Of a DNA stretch of 64,000 nt, positions 44,730 to 56,063 are shown piece by piece; within the stretch, counting starts at the first letter, position 1, and each line of letters opens with the position of its first letter. Both the position numbers and the translations under genes were made by a program. The notes under the pieces are model-generated. The model ran no database searches, was not told where the DNA came from, and was given only the letters and a program-made list of their open reading frames with translations. Source of the DNA: Coptis chinensis (taxonomy: Eukaryota > Streptophyta > Magnoliopsida > Ranunculales > Ranunculaceae); NCBI GenBank assembly GCA_015680905.1, contig CM027385.1, forward strand, positions 79,877,501-79,941,500, written 5' to 3'.

Positions 44730-47214
44730 ACCATATATATTATTTATCCATCAAACTAGAACAGGGGTTAACTTGTCTTTCAAGATACACATAGGAAGCT
44801 GGTCCATTTGCTGCTTATGGAAGGCCCATTGTGCAAGCAAATGTGCCTCTCCATTAGACCTTCTAGAAATCCACTTAAACTTGCAGAAAGCAAAATTAGA
44901 GGTTAACTTTACTACATAGTCTCTCAAACTCTCAAACTTCCAAGAGCATGTCTGGCTATTAAGAGCCTTAGTGACTTCTAAGCAGTCCCCTTCTATATAC
45001 ACAGCAGTCCACCCATGAAGCTTTGCAAGTCCTAGTGCCACCTCAATGACCACCATCTCTGCTTCCTCTCAAGGATTTTGCTCGAAATCTCGATACACCT
45101 CCTACTACCTTTCCTTCTGAATCCCAAGCTATAGTACCAGCAGCTGGTTCTCCTGACATACCCTGAAAGGCAGCATCATATCTTATATTAATGCACTCAT
45201 TAGGTATAATAGGGAACAATGAATCAAACTCAAAAAAGTTTTGATTTAAGTAGTTTTCAGAAGGGAGAGAGTTCTCATTCTGCATTCTGGTAGTAGCAAA
45301 GCCCTTGTAGCAGTTGCATGCCTCCACCTCACTCCTTCTGAGAAGTATTTCTCTATTAGGGAGCCTTTGTTCAAATTTGGCTTCATTCCTAGTTTTCCAG
45401 ATGTTGTATAGGAGATAACAAGCTTGAACTCCTGCCTGAGCTATGTGTTGGCTCTTATTGTTGCTCCAACTTATGAATTTGGAGATCCAATCCTTAGTGT
45501 TGTTCCTGCCCTGAATCTCCATTCTTAGACCCAAGCTTGAAGTGAACCACAACTTTCTGGTCCAATCACATTCAAAAAAAACAGATGGTTTTCTTCCTCC
45601 AAACTGGTATTGCATAGGGGGCAAGAAAAGTCCCCCTCCATCTTCCAAGAAGCCAACCTATCTCCCATAGGTAAGGCATTCATATAGGCTTTCCATAAGA
45701 ACATCCTAATGTTGGTCGGGTATTTTGTTTTTCAAAGGAGCTTTTACTGTTTTAGTATTAAAACTAGAGCTCTATCCTTCACCACTATCTTTGGCTAGGT
45801 ACTTGTATATACGATTTCACAAATCTCGGCCTTTTTCTCCACTCCATTTCAGCCTATCCTTTCCCAAACCCAGAGGTCTGATCATTATGTCTTTGATTCT
45901 TGCCACAAGGGAAGGCTGAAAGAAGCTTTGAAGCTTGACCTCATCCCATCCAGTTCTATCCTCCAGAAAAAGGTCAGCCACCTGAAGGCCTTCTAGTCTG
46001 GGATCCTCCACCCCTAACTCTCTTAGAGTCTGGGGTTTTCCATTGCAGATCACCCAAGGGTCATCTAAAAGAGAGGTAGAAGTACCACTGTGAATACCCC
46101 AGACTATCCCTCCACTTATGAGATTGAAAGTATTATGGATTCCTTTCCAAAAGTAGGAGGCATACCCAGGAGGTTTCCAGACATCCCCTATCCAGTTTTT
46201 ACTATAGATACTAGCAAGAGTTTTTGTCCAAACTGACTCAGTATCTATAGCAGCTTTCCAAGGGAGCTTGGCTAGCATTCCTACATTTATATCCCTCATC
46301 TTTCTAAACCCCAACCCTCCTTCAGGTTTGGGTTTACATAACTTGTCCCACCCAATGGTATGGACACTGTTAGAATTTTCAGCACCATGCCAGAAAAACT
46401 CTCTGCATGCTTTATCTATCTTGTTGCAAGTAGACATGGGAAGCATATAGGTAGACATAGCATAGAGAGGAGTAGCTTGTACCACAGATTGGATCAGGGT
46501 AGCCCTTCCAGCCTATTAAAGGACTTTAGCCTTCCATCCTTTTATTTTCTTATGGATCTTATCTACTAAAAAGTCAAAATCCTCGGCCTTTTTTTTTTAT
46601 ATGATGGGTATACCCGTGTATTTGTCTTTTGGATCAAAAGCCTCATTTTCCAAAACTTCTTTAGCTTTATTTTATTTCAAACTTGATGTTTCTCAAAAAA
46701 AATGCTAGATTTGTCAAAATTTATCACCACTGGTGACGAAGACAATAGTCTTGGAGGATATCTTTAAGATGCCCCCATCCCCAAGATTTCCTCTAGTAAA
46801 CAGGATCAGTCATCTGCATCTGACGTAAGATGGGAGATGGGAGGAGAAGCCCTCCGGATCTTAATCCCATGGACTTTCTCCTCACCTCGGCTTTTGCAAT
46901 CATCCTAGAAAGGGGCCTCTACATGATGATAAAGAGATATGGGGATAGGGGATCCCCTTGTCTGAGTCCCCTTTCAGGGATTATCTTATTCAAAGGACTC
47001 CCATTAAGAAGCACTTGAAAAGAAACAGTGGATATGCATTGTTTTATAAGATTCCTCCACTTCTGACTAAAGCCCAGTCTATCAAAGATGGTGTCCACCA
47101 GGGACCACTCCACTCTATCATAGGCTTTTGCCATATCCATCTTCAGCGCTACCCAGCCATGTTTTTTATCTTTCATGTTTTTCATGTGATGAAAAAGCTC
47201 ACAAGCTAACCCAC
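44652..47214 (-). mobile_element. 5'-truncated L1-type LINE with RNase H
   Basis: A 16-bp target duplication TTAAATTTTGAAATAT flanks it (44636-44651; 47215-47230), and a poly(A) tail (T-run on plus) lies at the left end. Reading leftward on the minus strand: RT fragment (ALKMDMAKAYDRVEWSLVD, GLRQGDPLSPYLFI; 46919-47185), the RT-connected region (LCKPKPEGGLGFRKMRDIN; 45817-46485), the zinc-binding-like region (45043-45648), and RNase H with YIEGDCLEV and RRSNGEAHLLAQW (44751-45056). The endonuclease and the front of the RT are missing. Several frame breaks make it inactive. Confidence 0.9.
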
Positions 47215-47626
47215 TTAAATTTTGAAATATGGGACCCTCTAACTTTAGATTTTTTTTTGTAGATATGGAAAAAACAAAAAAATGATATGCATTGAATGTT
47301 CACATCTCACTCAAAATTGAATACTGTAAAGATTGCACAAATCAAATATGGGCCAATAGTTCTTATTTCTTAATATTAAACACATCTTCGTTATCATCAA
47401 ACTCACTCACCATTAACAGTTAACACAACCACCGATCAGATCCCATCTCTCTCTCCTCACCTTTTACCCAACTCTTCAAATCTAAACTCCCATTAACACC
47501 CACAGGAGAAGCTTCAATGATCTCTTCATAACCCAAAAAATCAAATCAAAACAGTTTAAATTACACTTCTCATCTCGATCCATCAAAATTAATTTTAGAA
47601 GCAATTGAAAAAAAAAAAAAAAAAAA

Positions 47627-47770
47627 TGCAGGTGCATACTAGCAAAGTCGGTAAAACCTTTGGGTGATGATACCAGAGGTCTAGGGTTCGAACCCCACCA
47701 GCATCAAAGAGTTACTGATCTCATTTAAAACAGGCTTGCCAAAATAAATAAATAAATAAATATATATATA
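47627..47770 (+). mobile_element. tRNA-derived SINE remnant
   Basis: The head resembles a tRNA gene with an A-box-like TAGCAAAGTCGG (47640-47651) and a B-box GGTTCGAACCC (47685-47695). The body ends in a (TAAA)n / (TA)n tail at 47742-47770. A true tRNA is excluded: the acceptor stem does not pair and the anticodon arm is not recognisable. An A-run precedes it at about 47607-47626. Confidence 0.6.
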
Positions 47771-48003
47771 TTGGGGGAATCCATTTTAGTGAGTATGAGA
47801 GTCCAAGCCTCCAATTGCCTCGTTGGATTTTTTTTTCCAATTTGATCTATAACCGTAAATCCGACACAACCGACTCGATATTGCAAATCGGTTTCTGAAA
47901 TTTATTGGTTCGATTCGGATGGCTATTTGAGCAAACCGGATAGGTCGGTTCGATCGTTGATTTAAACCCAAACCCAACCCGAACCGACCCGTGCACACCC
48001 CTA

Positions 48004-48213
48004 TTAGCTAGTTAGGTTAAAGAGATGGAGTGGAGAAGAAGAAGAAGAAAGGATGGAGGCACAAGATAAAGGTAGGGTTTAGAGTATGTTTACTCTAACC
48101 TACAATTAATATATTTATACTGGGTGATAGACTTCACTGAAATAACAACTACTTAAATAAGATACGGTCTCACACTTATAGAATGTGTGAGACCGACTCT
48201 ACATACTTCAACA
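48004..48213 (-). repeat. Remainder of the 3' LTR of copia element 2
   Basis: It continues the LTR begun at 44396 (TAGGTTAAAGAGATGGAGTG ... CATACTTCAACA). It has an extra segment with GGTCTCACA and TGTGAGACC in inverted order (48165-48194) that the other LTR lacks. Confidence 0.88.
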
Positions 48214-50702
48214 CCCCCCTTCAAGCTGAAGCATAGATATCGCTCATTCCCAGCTTGTTACCAATATAATTCAAAACTGGATGAATCACTGGTTTGGTGA
48301 AGATATCAGTTAACTGATCTCAAGATGCCACATAAGGAGTACTTATCTCCTTTGTTTCAACCTTATGTCTGACATAATGACAATGTACCTCTATGTGCTT
48401 AGTTCACTCATGAAATACTGGATTAGAAGCGATATGAATGGTTGCCTGATTGTCACAATGAAGAGGGATCGGTAGCTATACCTGGAAACCTAACTTATGT
48501 AGCAGATTACAAATCCACATTAACTCACCAGATCCCTTGAGCCATAGCTCTATACTCAACCTCTACACTAGACTTTGACACAACTGTTTGCTTTTTACTC
48601 TTCCATGTCACCAAATTTCCATAAAGGAAGGTACAATACCCAGTGGTGGATCGTCTATCTGAAATTGATCCTGTATAATCAACATCTGAATATCCAACAA
48701 CATCAAAATTTCATTCCATTAGAACGATATACCAATCCACGACTAGGAGAACCTTTCAAATACCGCACAATACGAATAACTGCCTGGTAGTGAGGAATCC
48801 GTGGTGCATGCATATACTGAGATACTACACTGACTGCAAATGAGATATCTGGGCGAGTGATAGTAGCATAGATCAACTTTCCCACCAGTCTATGGTATCC
48901 CTCAATATCGGCATACAACTCTCCAACATCTGACTGGAGTTTGTCGTGCGAATCTATAGGAGTCTCTACTGGGCGAGCTCCTAAATTACCTATCTCACTG
49001 AGTATGTCTAATACATACTTTCTCTGTGAAAGATGAATTTCACCAGGGAACCTTGTAACTTTAATACTTAAGAAATACTTCAGTTCTCCTAGATCTTTGG
49101 TCTGGAACTGTCTTGAGAGATTGACTTTAAGTCGATCAATACTCTGTTGGCAGACCCTGCGACAATGATATTATCAACATACACAACTAAGACAATAATC
49201 CCTTGCTAGGTCTTTTGGTAAAACACGGAATGATCATATTCACACCTAGTCATTCCATTAGCCATCAAAACTTGGCTAAACTTCGCAAACCAAGCTCTAG
49301 GAGACTGCTTGACCCCATAAAGAGACTTCTTTAATCGACAGACTTTCTCCCCTTGAGCAACAAAACCAGGAGGTTGGACCATATAGATTTCCTCCAAGAG
49401 ATCTCCATGTAAAAAGGCATTCTTTACATCTAACTGAAATAGAGGCCAGTGATGATGAACAACAAGAGAAATAACAACACACACAAAGGTTAACTTTGCA
49501 ACCAGAGAAAACGTCTTGGAGTAATCAATACCATAAGTCTGGGTAAAACATTTTGCAACCAGTGAGCCTTTAAACAAGAAATAGTACCATCCGGATTATG
49601 CTTAATAGTTAAAACCCACTTACAAGCAACCGCTTTCTTCCCATAAGGAAGATCTGTAAGGACCCAAGTGTCATTAGAATACAAGGCACTCAACTCCTCG
49701 TCCATTGCTTGCTTCCAGCCAGAATGGGATAGAGTGTCCTTGTATTTAGAAGGGACAGATACAGACAACAAGGACGTAGCAAAAGACTTGGCAGATGGTG
49801 GTAAATGATCAGTGGAAACATACTGAGAAATATAATACTGGGCATACTTACTAGGAAGACGCATACTGGCAGGTGGACGTTCAAGTTTCCGTAGGGCAAT
49901 AGGAACATCGAGATCAGACGGAATGGCAATAGGATCCACAGATACAGTGGGAAGAGGTGAGGGTAGCGGAGCAGTTGAACTTTAGGCCTCAAACTCTCGA
50001 ATAGCAGCTGTAAGTAATAAGGTGGGCATGCACGCTTCTATAAGGCCAACTAGTGGGCGCGCACGCACTCCATCTAATGGATTTCGAACATCAAGGGGCG
50101 TGCGCGTGTGTCCTGTAAGGCCATTGGTAGGGCGCGCATGCGCTCTGTCTTCTTGAGCGCCAACATCAGTAGTAGTAACCTGATTATTAGCTCCCTCATT
50201 AACACCAATAGTCGCAGGAAGATCATATTCAACAACACCAGATGGCAAAACACAATCCTCAAATGGTTTAAAGGACATCTTCCTTTCTGAAGAGTAAAAC
50301 GAGATATCTTCAAAAAAAGTAACATCAGCACAAACAAATGATTTGCGCAGATGAGGACTATAACACTTGTACCCTTTCTGTGTACGTGAATACCCAAGGA
50401 AAACACACTTAATAGCATGAGAGTCCAACTTATCACGACTTGGTTGAAGATTATGAACAAAGAAGACACAACCAAAAATACGAAGGGGAAGATGGAAAGA
50501 AGGTTGACCAAGAAAAAGAACAGAGTGTGGTGTTTTTCCGCCTAAAACTGAAGAGGGCATACGATTAATCAAGTATGTGCAAGCGAAGGACTCCTCCTTG
50601 AATAAAACTTTGGGAGATTTGTTTGAAACATTAAGCATCGGGTGACTTCAAGAATGGGTCTGTTCTTTCTCTTAGCAACCCCATTTTGTTGAGGTGTATC
50701 CA
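48214..50702 (-). pseudogene. Copia 2 pol: integrase end, RT and RNase H, broken
   Basis: On the minus strand: the integrase C-terminus (FGCVFFVHNLQPSRDKLDSH, KCVFLGYSRTQKGYKCY; about 50640-50280), the RT start (WKQAMDEELSALYSNDTW), LVAKCFTQTYGIDYSKTFS, LDVKNAFLHGDLLEEIYMVQ with the first catalytic Asp, and CRLKKSLYGVKQSPRAW. At about 49170 the catalytic YVDD box reads YVDN, and an in-frame stop lies near it. RNase H/thumb follows (ATITRPDISFAVSVVSQYM; 48703-48918). Frame shifts between segments show decay. The domains are those of RE1-type copia. Confidence 0.88.
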
Positions 50703-50710
50703 CACAGGAG

Positions 50711-51423
50711 TAGGGGTGTAAAATGGGCGGGTTGCCCGGCCCCCCCTTATGCTATGCTATGGTCGGGCCTGTGAGGGCCAACACTTGAATTATACAGCCC
50801 CTTGCCTCCTCACCTCAACCCCTTTAGAAAATCGTGGGCGGGCACGAGGGCGCCGGGTCTATGGGCCGGCTATACTGACTTGTCAATTATTCAAAACTCT
50901 TGAATACAACTTGTTTAGACTTCATTAACATATTTGGTTTTATCGATTTCATTAACTCGATTAACATATTCATTACAAAAATTCTTGAAAACCTATCAAA
51001 CTTCATTAACATATACAATAGAATATATGAATATATTCTATAGGATAGAGATATATCCATATAATACAGTTGATCTTATAGAATATATTCACATATTCTA
51101 ACAATATATTCATTACAAGAGAGAGAACCTCCATCAAGGACATTATCATTACATAACTAAGGGGTATTATAATGCGTAATTTTGTTTAGAAAATCTAAAT
51201 ATCAATGAGGGCCTTAATACGGGCTTTGTGAGGGATTTAGAGGGTCGGGCTGAGGACCGCCCTCATGTTTCCATATCTAGGCCTTTACCCTCCCCTCAAA
51301 ACATGAGGGTCGGGCCGGCCCTGCCCTCAAATTGCATGCGGGCTTAAATTTGAGGGCTTGTTTTGTCTATGGGCGGGTTCGGTCGGGCGGGCCGAGGGCT
51401 TGAGGGCCATTTTTACACCCCTA
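50711..51423. mobile_element. TAGGGGTGT-type hAT element in copia 2 integrase
   Basis: Termini TAGGGGTGTAAAATGGGC and GCCATTTTTACACCCCTA are inverted. A perfect 8-bp duplication CACAGGAG lies at 50703-50710 and 51424-51431. Subterminal GGGCGGG and GAGGGC phrases are shared with the member at 30764-31439. 713 bp, no coding. Confidence 0.9.
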
Positions 51424-51750
51424 CACAGGAGGTTTGATGTGTAATGCCATGGTCATCTAAAAAACACTTGAATATTGTAGAGGTATAGTCTTTGGCATTA
51501 TCAGTTCAAAAAATATGCATGTGTGCAGAATACCGATTAGTAATCTCAGCATAGAATTTTTGAAAAATAGAGAATACTTAAGAATGATTTTTCATAATAT
51601 ATACCCAACAAACACGAGAGAAATCATCTATAAATGTAATAAAATACTTGGCTCCAAAAAGGCCAGTGGTTCTACAAGGACCCCAGACATCTGAATGAAC
51701 TAACTGAAAAGGAGCACTAGAACACTTATTTAACCTATTTTTGTAAGTAG

Positions 51751-52232
51751 TGTTTCGACCCCCACCTACGTGGCAAACGTCCATTAGTAGGGGTCTCTAT
51801 TTTATTCGTTTAAACGACAGGGCTAAAGCCCAATTTGCAATACCATGGATCAATGTACAAGCACATTAACTCATGTGTCTAAGGCTGAACCTTAGCCATA
51901 TGACTTGCCACTAATGTACATTGATTTATGTCCAGATTCATTTATTATCAAAGAGATAATTATCAGTTGAGAGTTATATTCAATCACGATTACTTAAGCT
52001 ACAAGAATACTGGAGCTACAAGGAGTCTCCACTCTACCTATATAAATACCAAACTATTTTTTATACATAACTACGTTCTTGAGACTTGATTCCATTGATA
52101 ATTTGGGTACGTAGGTAACCACAAGGTACAGTCTCATCATTCTCCCGATCACCATCATTTTTCTAATTACTTTTGTACGTTATTCGTCTCTTTCATCAAC
52201 ACTTAATGTTTTGATCATATTTGGTCGAAACA
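51751..52232 (+). mobile_element. Solo LTR in copia 2 integrase
   Basis: 482 bp with inverted ends TGTTTCGACC and GGTCGAAACA and a perfect 5-bp duplication AGTAG (51746-51750; 52233-52237). A TATA-like CTATATAAATACC lies at about 52037-52049, as in an LTR promoter. No internal domain is present, so it is the product of LTR-LTR recombination. The lineage was not determined. Confidence 0.85.
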
Positions 52233-52885
52233 AGTAGCACAATGCTGTTTAGCTAACTCACAAACCTCACAACTTAAAGACTAAATACTAGAAGAATTAC
52301 TGGGAACTAAACTTCACAAACTAGCTAGAGAAAGATGACCAAGATGTCTATGCCACTGAACAGGAGAGACTGAGAATGTGAGAGCTTGCTTCTGGTGAGA
52401 GTGCCTGTAACCATCTTAAAAGTAATAGATGCCCCCGTGCTTAACTAGTGTCTTAGTCTGTAGATCCTAAAACACAACATGAGTGGAAGAAAACATGACA
52501 TTACAGTGAAGAGATTGGATGAGACGATGAACAGACAATAGATTAAAGGGGAAATTTTGAATAAGCAAGACAAAGACAAGTGATATATCCGAGTTAACTG
52601 AATAATACCCTTACCAAGAATACTAGCCTTAGCCCTATTTGCTAATGTGACATATAATGGTGTGTGAGTATACTCAAGATTAGAAAACAACTAGGGATTA
52701 CCTATCATATGATCAGAAGCTCCTGAGTCAATGACCCAAGAGTTGTTACTACTGGTATATATGAAGACATGTTTTACGGTTTTACCTTAATCGGCTAGGG
52801 TTGCAGTAGGTTGGTTGGATGAACTCGATGAACTGACTGGAATAGCTTGTATCCGCTTCATCAGGGCTGCAAGGTCTTCTTGAAC

Positions 52886-53794
52886 TTATTGAAAATTGGT
52901 CACTTTCTGACCAACTACTGTGGCATTGTTGGCTTTGTGCAAAGGTGGGCGTCCTATTATATCCCAACAAAAATCAGAACTATGATTTGTGCGCCCACAA
53001 TGCTCACAAGGATCAAAACCGGCAATACCACGACCATGGCCACTCCCTTGGTTACGACCACCTCCACGTCCACGACCGGCTCTACCCCGTCTACCTCCAT
53101 TACCACAACCAGAGGAGGGGTTGTTATTGCTACTTGGAGGGATCAATAAAGCCGCACTGTCATTGTGCCTTGGAGGAGGTGCAGTAATACGAGAAATACG
53201 AGGATAAGCTTCAGATAGAGTAGGGAGCTTAGATTCAACTTGAACTTGGGCTTTCACATTAGCAAACTCGGGATATAACCCAAATAGGAATTTTGAGACT
53301 CGAAATTCCTCTCTTTGTTTCTTCAACTGATTTATGTCTGTAGTAAGTGGGTGATAAATATTCAGTTCTTCCCACTTGCTATGAAGAGAATTGTAATATT
53401 CAGAGATAGACATATCGCCTTGAGTGAGATTAAAGATGTTCTCATACAACTGAAAGATACGAGAAGTATTCTGAGATTGAGAGTATGATTCTTGTAGATA
53501 CTCCCAAATCTCCTTAGAGGTTTTAAAAAACCGCACATTATTATAAACATCCTTCTCCATAGTATTCCACAGGAAATTCTTAACCAAGGCGTCATCTTTC
53601 ATCCAGGTTGTCTTTCCTTTATCATTTGGGGGATCTGTCAGATGATTTTCTTTATCTTTTCCAGTAAGATAAACAGTAACTGCCTCTGCCCATTGAAGGT
53701 AATTGGCAACACCCTCCAATTTGACAGAGGTCATACCAACAGAAAAAACAGACGTATTATCGAATTCATCGGATTTTGGAACAACATCAGTCAT
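52886..53794 (-). pseudogene. Copia 2 gag (UBN2 type) with CCHC knuckle
   Basis: The start is the ATG at 53794 (MTDVVPKSDEF). The UBN2-type gag core follows (LEGVANYLQWAEAVTVYLTG; WEYLQESYSQSQNTSRIFQL; MSISEYYNSLHSKWEELN), then a basic Gly/Arg-rich linker and the knuckle C-x2-C-x4-H-x4-C (CEHCGRTNHSSDFC). It is open for 303 codons and stops at VGQKVTNFQ, just before the protease, where the family normally continues. The frame extends upstream to 53923 without support as coding. Confidence 0.88.
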
Positions 53795-54099
53795 TGTAAA
53801 AAGAAGAAAAACTCGATGGAAAGAATAAGAAATTGTGAGATACAGTACTCCGAGCGCGTGCGTGCTTCGAAGACTCTTTAACTGAGCGCGTGCATGCCTG
53901 CACGTAGAAATTGAGAGATACAACGAGATGACGATACCACGCCTTCCCCTTTTGAAAACCTGACGTACTTTTCTTTATCAATACCGAAAGATTGCGGAAG
54001 CAAAACAATACTAAGACAGCAACTAATACTAAAACTGGAACCTTGAAACTGCGGATCTCTCTCCTAGCATTCTCTAAACAGAGTCGGCTCCTGATACCA

Positions 54100-54292
54100 T
54101 GTTAAATTATGCTAGGAGATACATATAGTGGTTAACTAGTTAGGTTTAAGAGATGGAGTGGAGAAGAAGAAAAGATGGAGGCACAAGAAGAAAGTAGGGT
54201 TTAGATTATGTTTACTCTAACCTACAATTTATATATTTATACTTGGTGATAGATTTCACCGAAATAGCATACCAACTTTACATACTTCAACA
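54100..54292 (-). repeat. 5' LTR (minus orientation) of copia element 2
   Basis: 193 bp, on the plus strand TGTTAAATTATGCTAGG...CATACTTCAACA. The primer site is directly to its left at 54085-54099. Confidence 0.9.
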
Positions 54293-54635
54293 AAATGTAT
54301 GTCATAAAATTGGGGCGTTATAACTAATTAACCGATATGAAAACGTGAATCTTGATAAACCAATTGCGATCATATTAACTTTTGGTAGCTAGCTACCGCC
54401 ATTATTTGCCTTTTGAACTTTTCGTACACCATTATTGGCATGCTAAACTATTATTTATCTGTTCAAGTCAATTGAGAGGATAAGATAATGTGATATGTGG
54501 TTGATCACGGGGAACATCCACGGTCCACCTACACATGCAGAAGTATGAGTACAAACCAAGATCCTCTTATATATAAGGGCATAGCATCTAAGTCTCAAGA
54601 ATCAAAACAGTTCAGTTTCCTCTTATTGTTGTTCA
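54293..54635 (+). promoter_or_regulatory. CXE3 promoter and 5' UTR
   Basis: Starts with the duplicated AAATG of copia 2 and continues as in CXE2 (TATGTCATAAAATTGGGGCG). The TATA box TATATATAA is at about 54568-54576, and TGTGGTTGATCACGGGGAAC at about 54497 is shared with CXE1 but is missing from CXE2. Confidence 0.75.
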
Positions 54636-55562
54636 ATGGCTTCAACTGTGGCTGATGATGTAGTCTTCGAATATCCACCATTTATTCGAGTTTACAAAGA
54701 TGGTCGTAAAGAAAGACTCAGAGAAGATGTGTTCATTGCAGCATCAGTCGACCCATCCACTGGTGTTTCCTCAAAAGATGTTGTGATCCAACCAGAAACT
54801 GGTTTATCAGCAAGAATGTATCTACCCAAACAAGCAAACCGAGCGACTAAGCTACCCCTTGTCATTTACTTTCATGGTGGTGGTTTTTGTATTGAATCTG
54901 CTTTCTGTCCAACATACCACAACTATCTGAACTTACTAGTTTCAAAAGCTAATGTTGTCGCTGTTTCAGTTGATTATCGAAGAGCACCAGAACACCCTTT
55001 ACCCGTTGCTTATGAAGATTCATGGACTGCACTTAAATGGGTGTTTTCTCACCCAGATGAAGAATGGTTGACTAAGTACGCTGACTACAATCGCGTTTAC
55101 ATGGCAGGTGACAGTGCGGGGGGTAATATCTCGCACAATATGGCTGTTCGAGCTCATATTGAACCAAATAATTTTAAGTTTAAGGGGATTGTTTTAGCCC
55201 ATCCATATTTCATTGGTTCTACACCACTTGCGAGTGAAGGGGACATGGATTTATTAGGAAAGCTATGGCTTGCGGTTTATCCTACGACAAGCGGGCTCGA
55301 TGACCCGCTTGTCAATCCCCTCAAAGATCCAAATTTTTCGAAGGTGGCATGCAAAAGGGTGCTGGTGTGTGTTGCTGGGTTAGATGTTTTGGTACACAGG
55401 GGAAAACATTATCATGAGAACTTGGGAAAGTGTGGGTGGGAAGGAGTACTGGAGTTTACGGAAACAGAAGCTGAGCCCCATGTGTTTCATGTCTCTACTC
55501 CTGAGGTTGCGAGTGCTGGTAAGTTGATGGAGCGCGTGGTTTCTTTCTTAAATGCGACCTGA
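54636..55562 (+). CDS. CXE3: intact plant carboxylesterase (alpha/beta-hydrolase fold 3, CXE12 / HID-like)
   Basis: 308 codons without an intron, nearly identical to CXE2. Differences include Lys25 for Gln, Ile34 for Val, Gln66 for Arg, Arg69 for Pro, Ser303 for Ala and Thr308 for Pro. The oxyanion HGGG (80-83), Ser160 in GDSAGG, Asp250 and His282 are all unchanged, so the fold and chemistry should be those of CXE2. None of the substitutions lies in a catalytic motif. The proximal promoter is conserved, but a 9.9 kb copia element has displaced the distal part. The natural substrate is unknown. A dehydratase role is possible within the family but cannot be inferred from this sequence alone. 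Confidence 0.93.
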   Translation: MASTVADDVVFEYPPFIRVYKDGRKERLREDVFIAASVDPSTGVSSKDVVIQPETGLSARMYLPKQANRATKLPLVIYFHGGGFCIESAFCPTYHNYLNLLVSKANVVAVSVDYRRAPEHPLPVAYEDSWTALKWVFSHPDEEWLTKYADYNRVYMAGDSAGGNISHNMAVRAHIEPNNFKFKGIVLAHPYFIGSTPLASEGDMDLLGKLWLAVYPTTSGLDDPLVNPLKDPNFSKVACKRVLVCVAGLDVLVHRGKHYHENLGKCGWEGVLEFTETEAEPHVFHVSTPEVASAGKLMERVVSFLNAT

Positions 55563-56063
55563 GATTTGAGTATCCTCTTCTATCGTATTGTAATTTTTAT
55601 GTAACTCCTAATTTATTTTTTTTTTTTTTTTTTGGCCAAAAAAAAAAAAAAAAAAAAAACTCCCTACTTTATGTTCAGAGTTTGGTTTGAATAAATCATG
55701 TCTGTCCTCCTAGTCTTTAGGAGTTTGCTATTTGCTAAGTCAATAAGTCTCCATGTACTGGAGTTATGCCTCCATGAGATGCAGGGATGGAGTCAGTAGC
55801 CGAGTCGTTTCTTTCTGTTGTACGTTGTATGTTCTATTCAAGGATCGCCATGCAGTGATCATGTAGAATACTTTCTTTGTTTTATGTGGTCGCTGATGTG
55901 AACAAATAAATTGTTCTGTTTCATGCACTTGTCTTTCTACTGTTGTAATGTGAATGTCAACATGATCTCTTTCATCTTTCGGTTTATATAGTTGGATTAT
56001 ATTGCTTCCTCTACGTTCATGAAGATTATGAACTTAGCAGCAAACAAATATATACTCCTAGTA
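55563..56063 (+). other. CXE3 3' flank
   Basis: Aligned with the CXE1 flank until CTCCTAG at 56063, apart from a T/A foldback insertion at 55611-55659. AATAAA stands at 55915-55920. Unit 3 homology ends here, before the CtpA tail present in units 1 and 2. Confidence 0.7.
55611..55659. repeat. T18-GGCC-A22 palindrome in the CXE3 3' flank
   Basis: About 18 T, then GGCC at 55634-55637, then about 22 A form one perfect hairpin. CXE1 and CXE2 lack it. Flanks AACTCCTA and AACTCCCTA suggest a duplicated insertion site. Confidence 0.85.

Larger units (their letters stand above)
44436..48003. mobile_element. TAGGGGTGT-type hAT element, swollen by a LINE and a SINE, inside an LTR
   Basis: Termini TATGGGTGTG and CACACCCCTA are inverted. 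The 8-bp duplication TTAGCTAG lies at 44428-44435 and 48004-48011. Subterminal CGGTTCGG/CCGAACCG phrases match the other members. Without the LINE it is about 1.0 kb, close to the 964-bp member at 9944-10907. It carries no transposase. Confidence 0.82.
50703..52885 (-). pseudogene. Copia 2 pol: protease and integrase, interrupted twice
   Basis: On the minus strand the protease motif WVIDSGASDHMIGN lies at about 52700-52745. The integrase begins beyond the solo LTR: FQLVHSDVWGP and YFITFIDDFSRVCWVYI (51578-51784). A hAT then interrupts at 51423-50711, and QNGVAKRKNR (the DDE Glu region) follows at about 50660-50690, partly out of frame. Stops after the gag-side VGQKVTNFQ and within the pre-integrase make it inactive. 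Confidence 0.85.
44396..54292 (-). mobile_element. Ty1-copia retrotransposon 2 (RE1-like) in the CXE3 distal promoter
   Basis: A perfect 5-bp duplication AAATG flanks it (44391-44395; 54293-54297). The 5' LTR (minus orientation) is 54100-54292, and the 3' LTR is split between 44396-44435 and 48004-48213. Next to the 5' LTR the minus strand reads ATGGTATCAGGAGCC, a tRNA-Met primer site, and next to the 3' LTR a purine tract AAGGGGGG. Taking out the insertions at 44436-48003, 50711-51423 and 51751-52232 leaves about 5.1 kb. LTRs differ at roughly 6-7% by eye. It is inserted about 340 bp upstream of the CXE3 ATG. Confidence 0.93.

Noticed and set aside
47640-47700. Possible tRNA gene with a B-box
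   Set aside because: Only the promoter boxes resemble a tRNA. The acceptor and anticodon stems do not pair and a SINE-like tail follows.
52847-53207. Plus-strand frames rich in Pro and Thr opposite the copia 2 gag
   Set aside because: They are shadows of the Gly/Arg-rich linker in the minus-strand gag.
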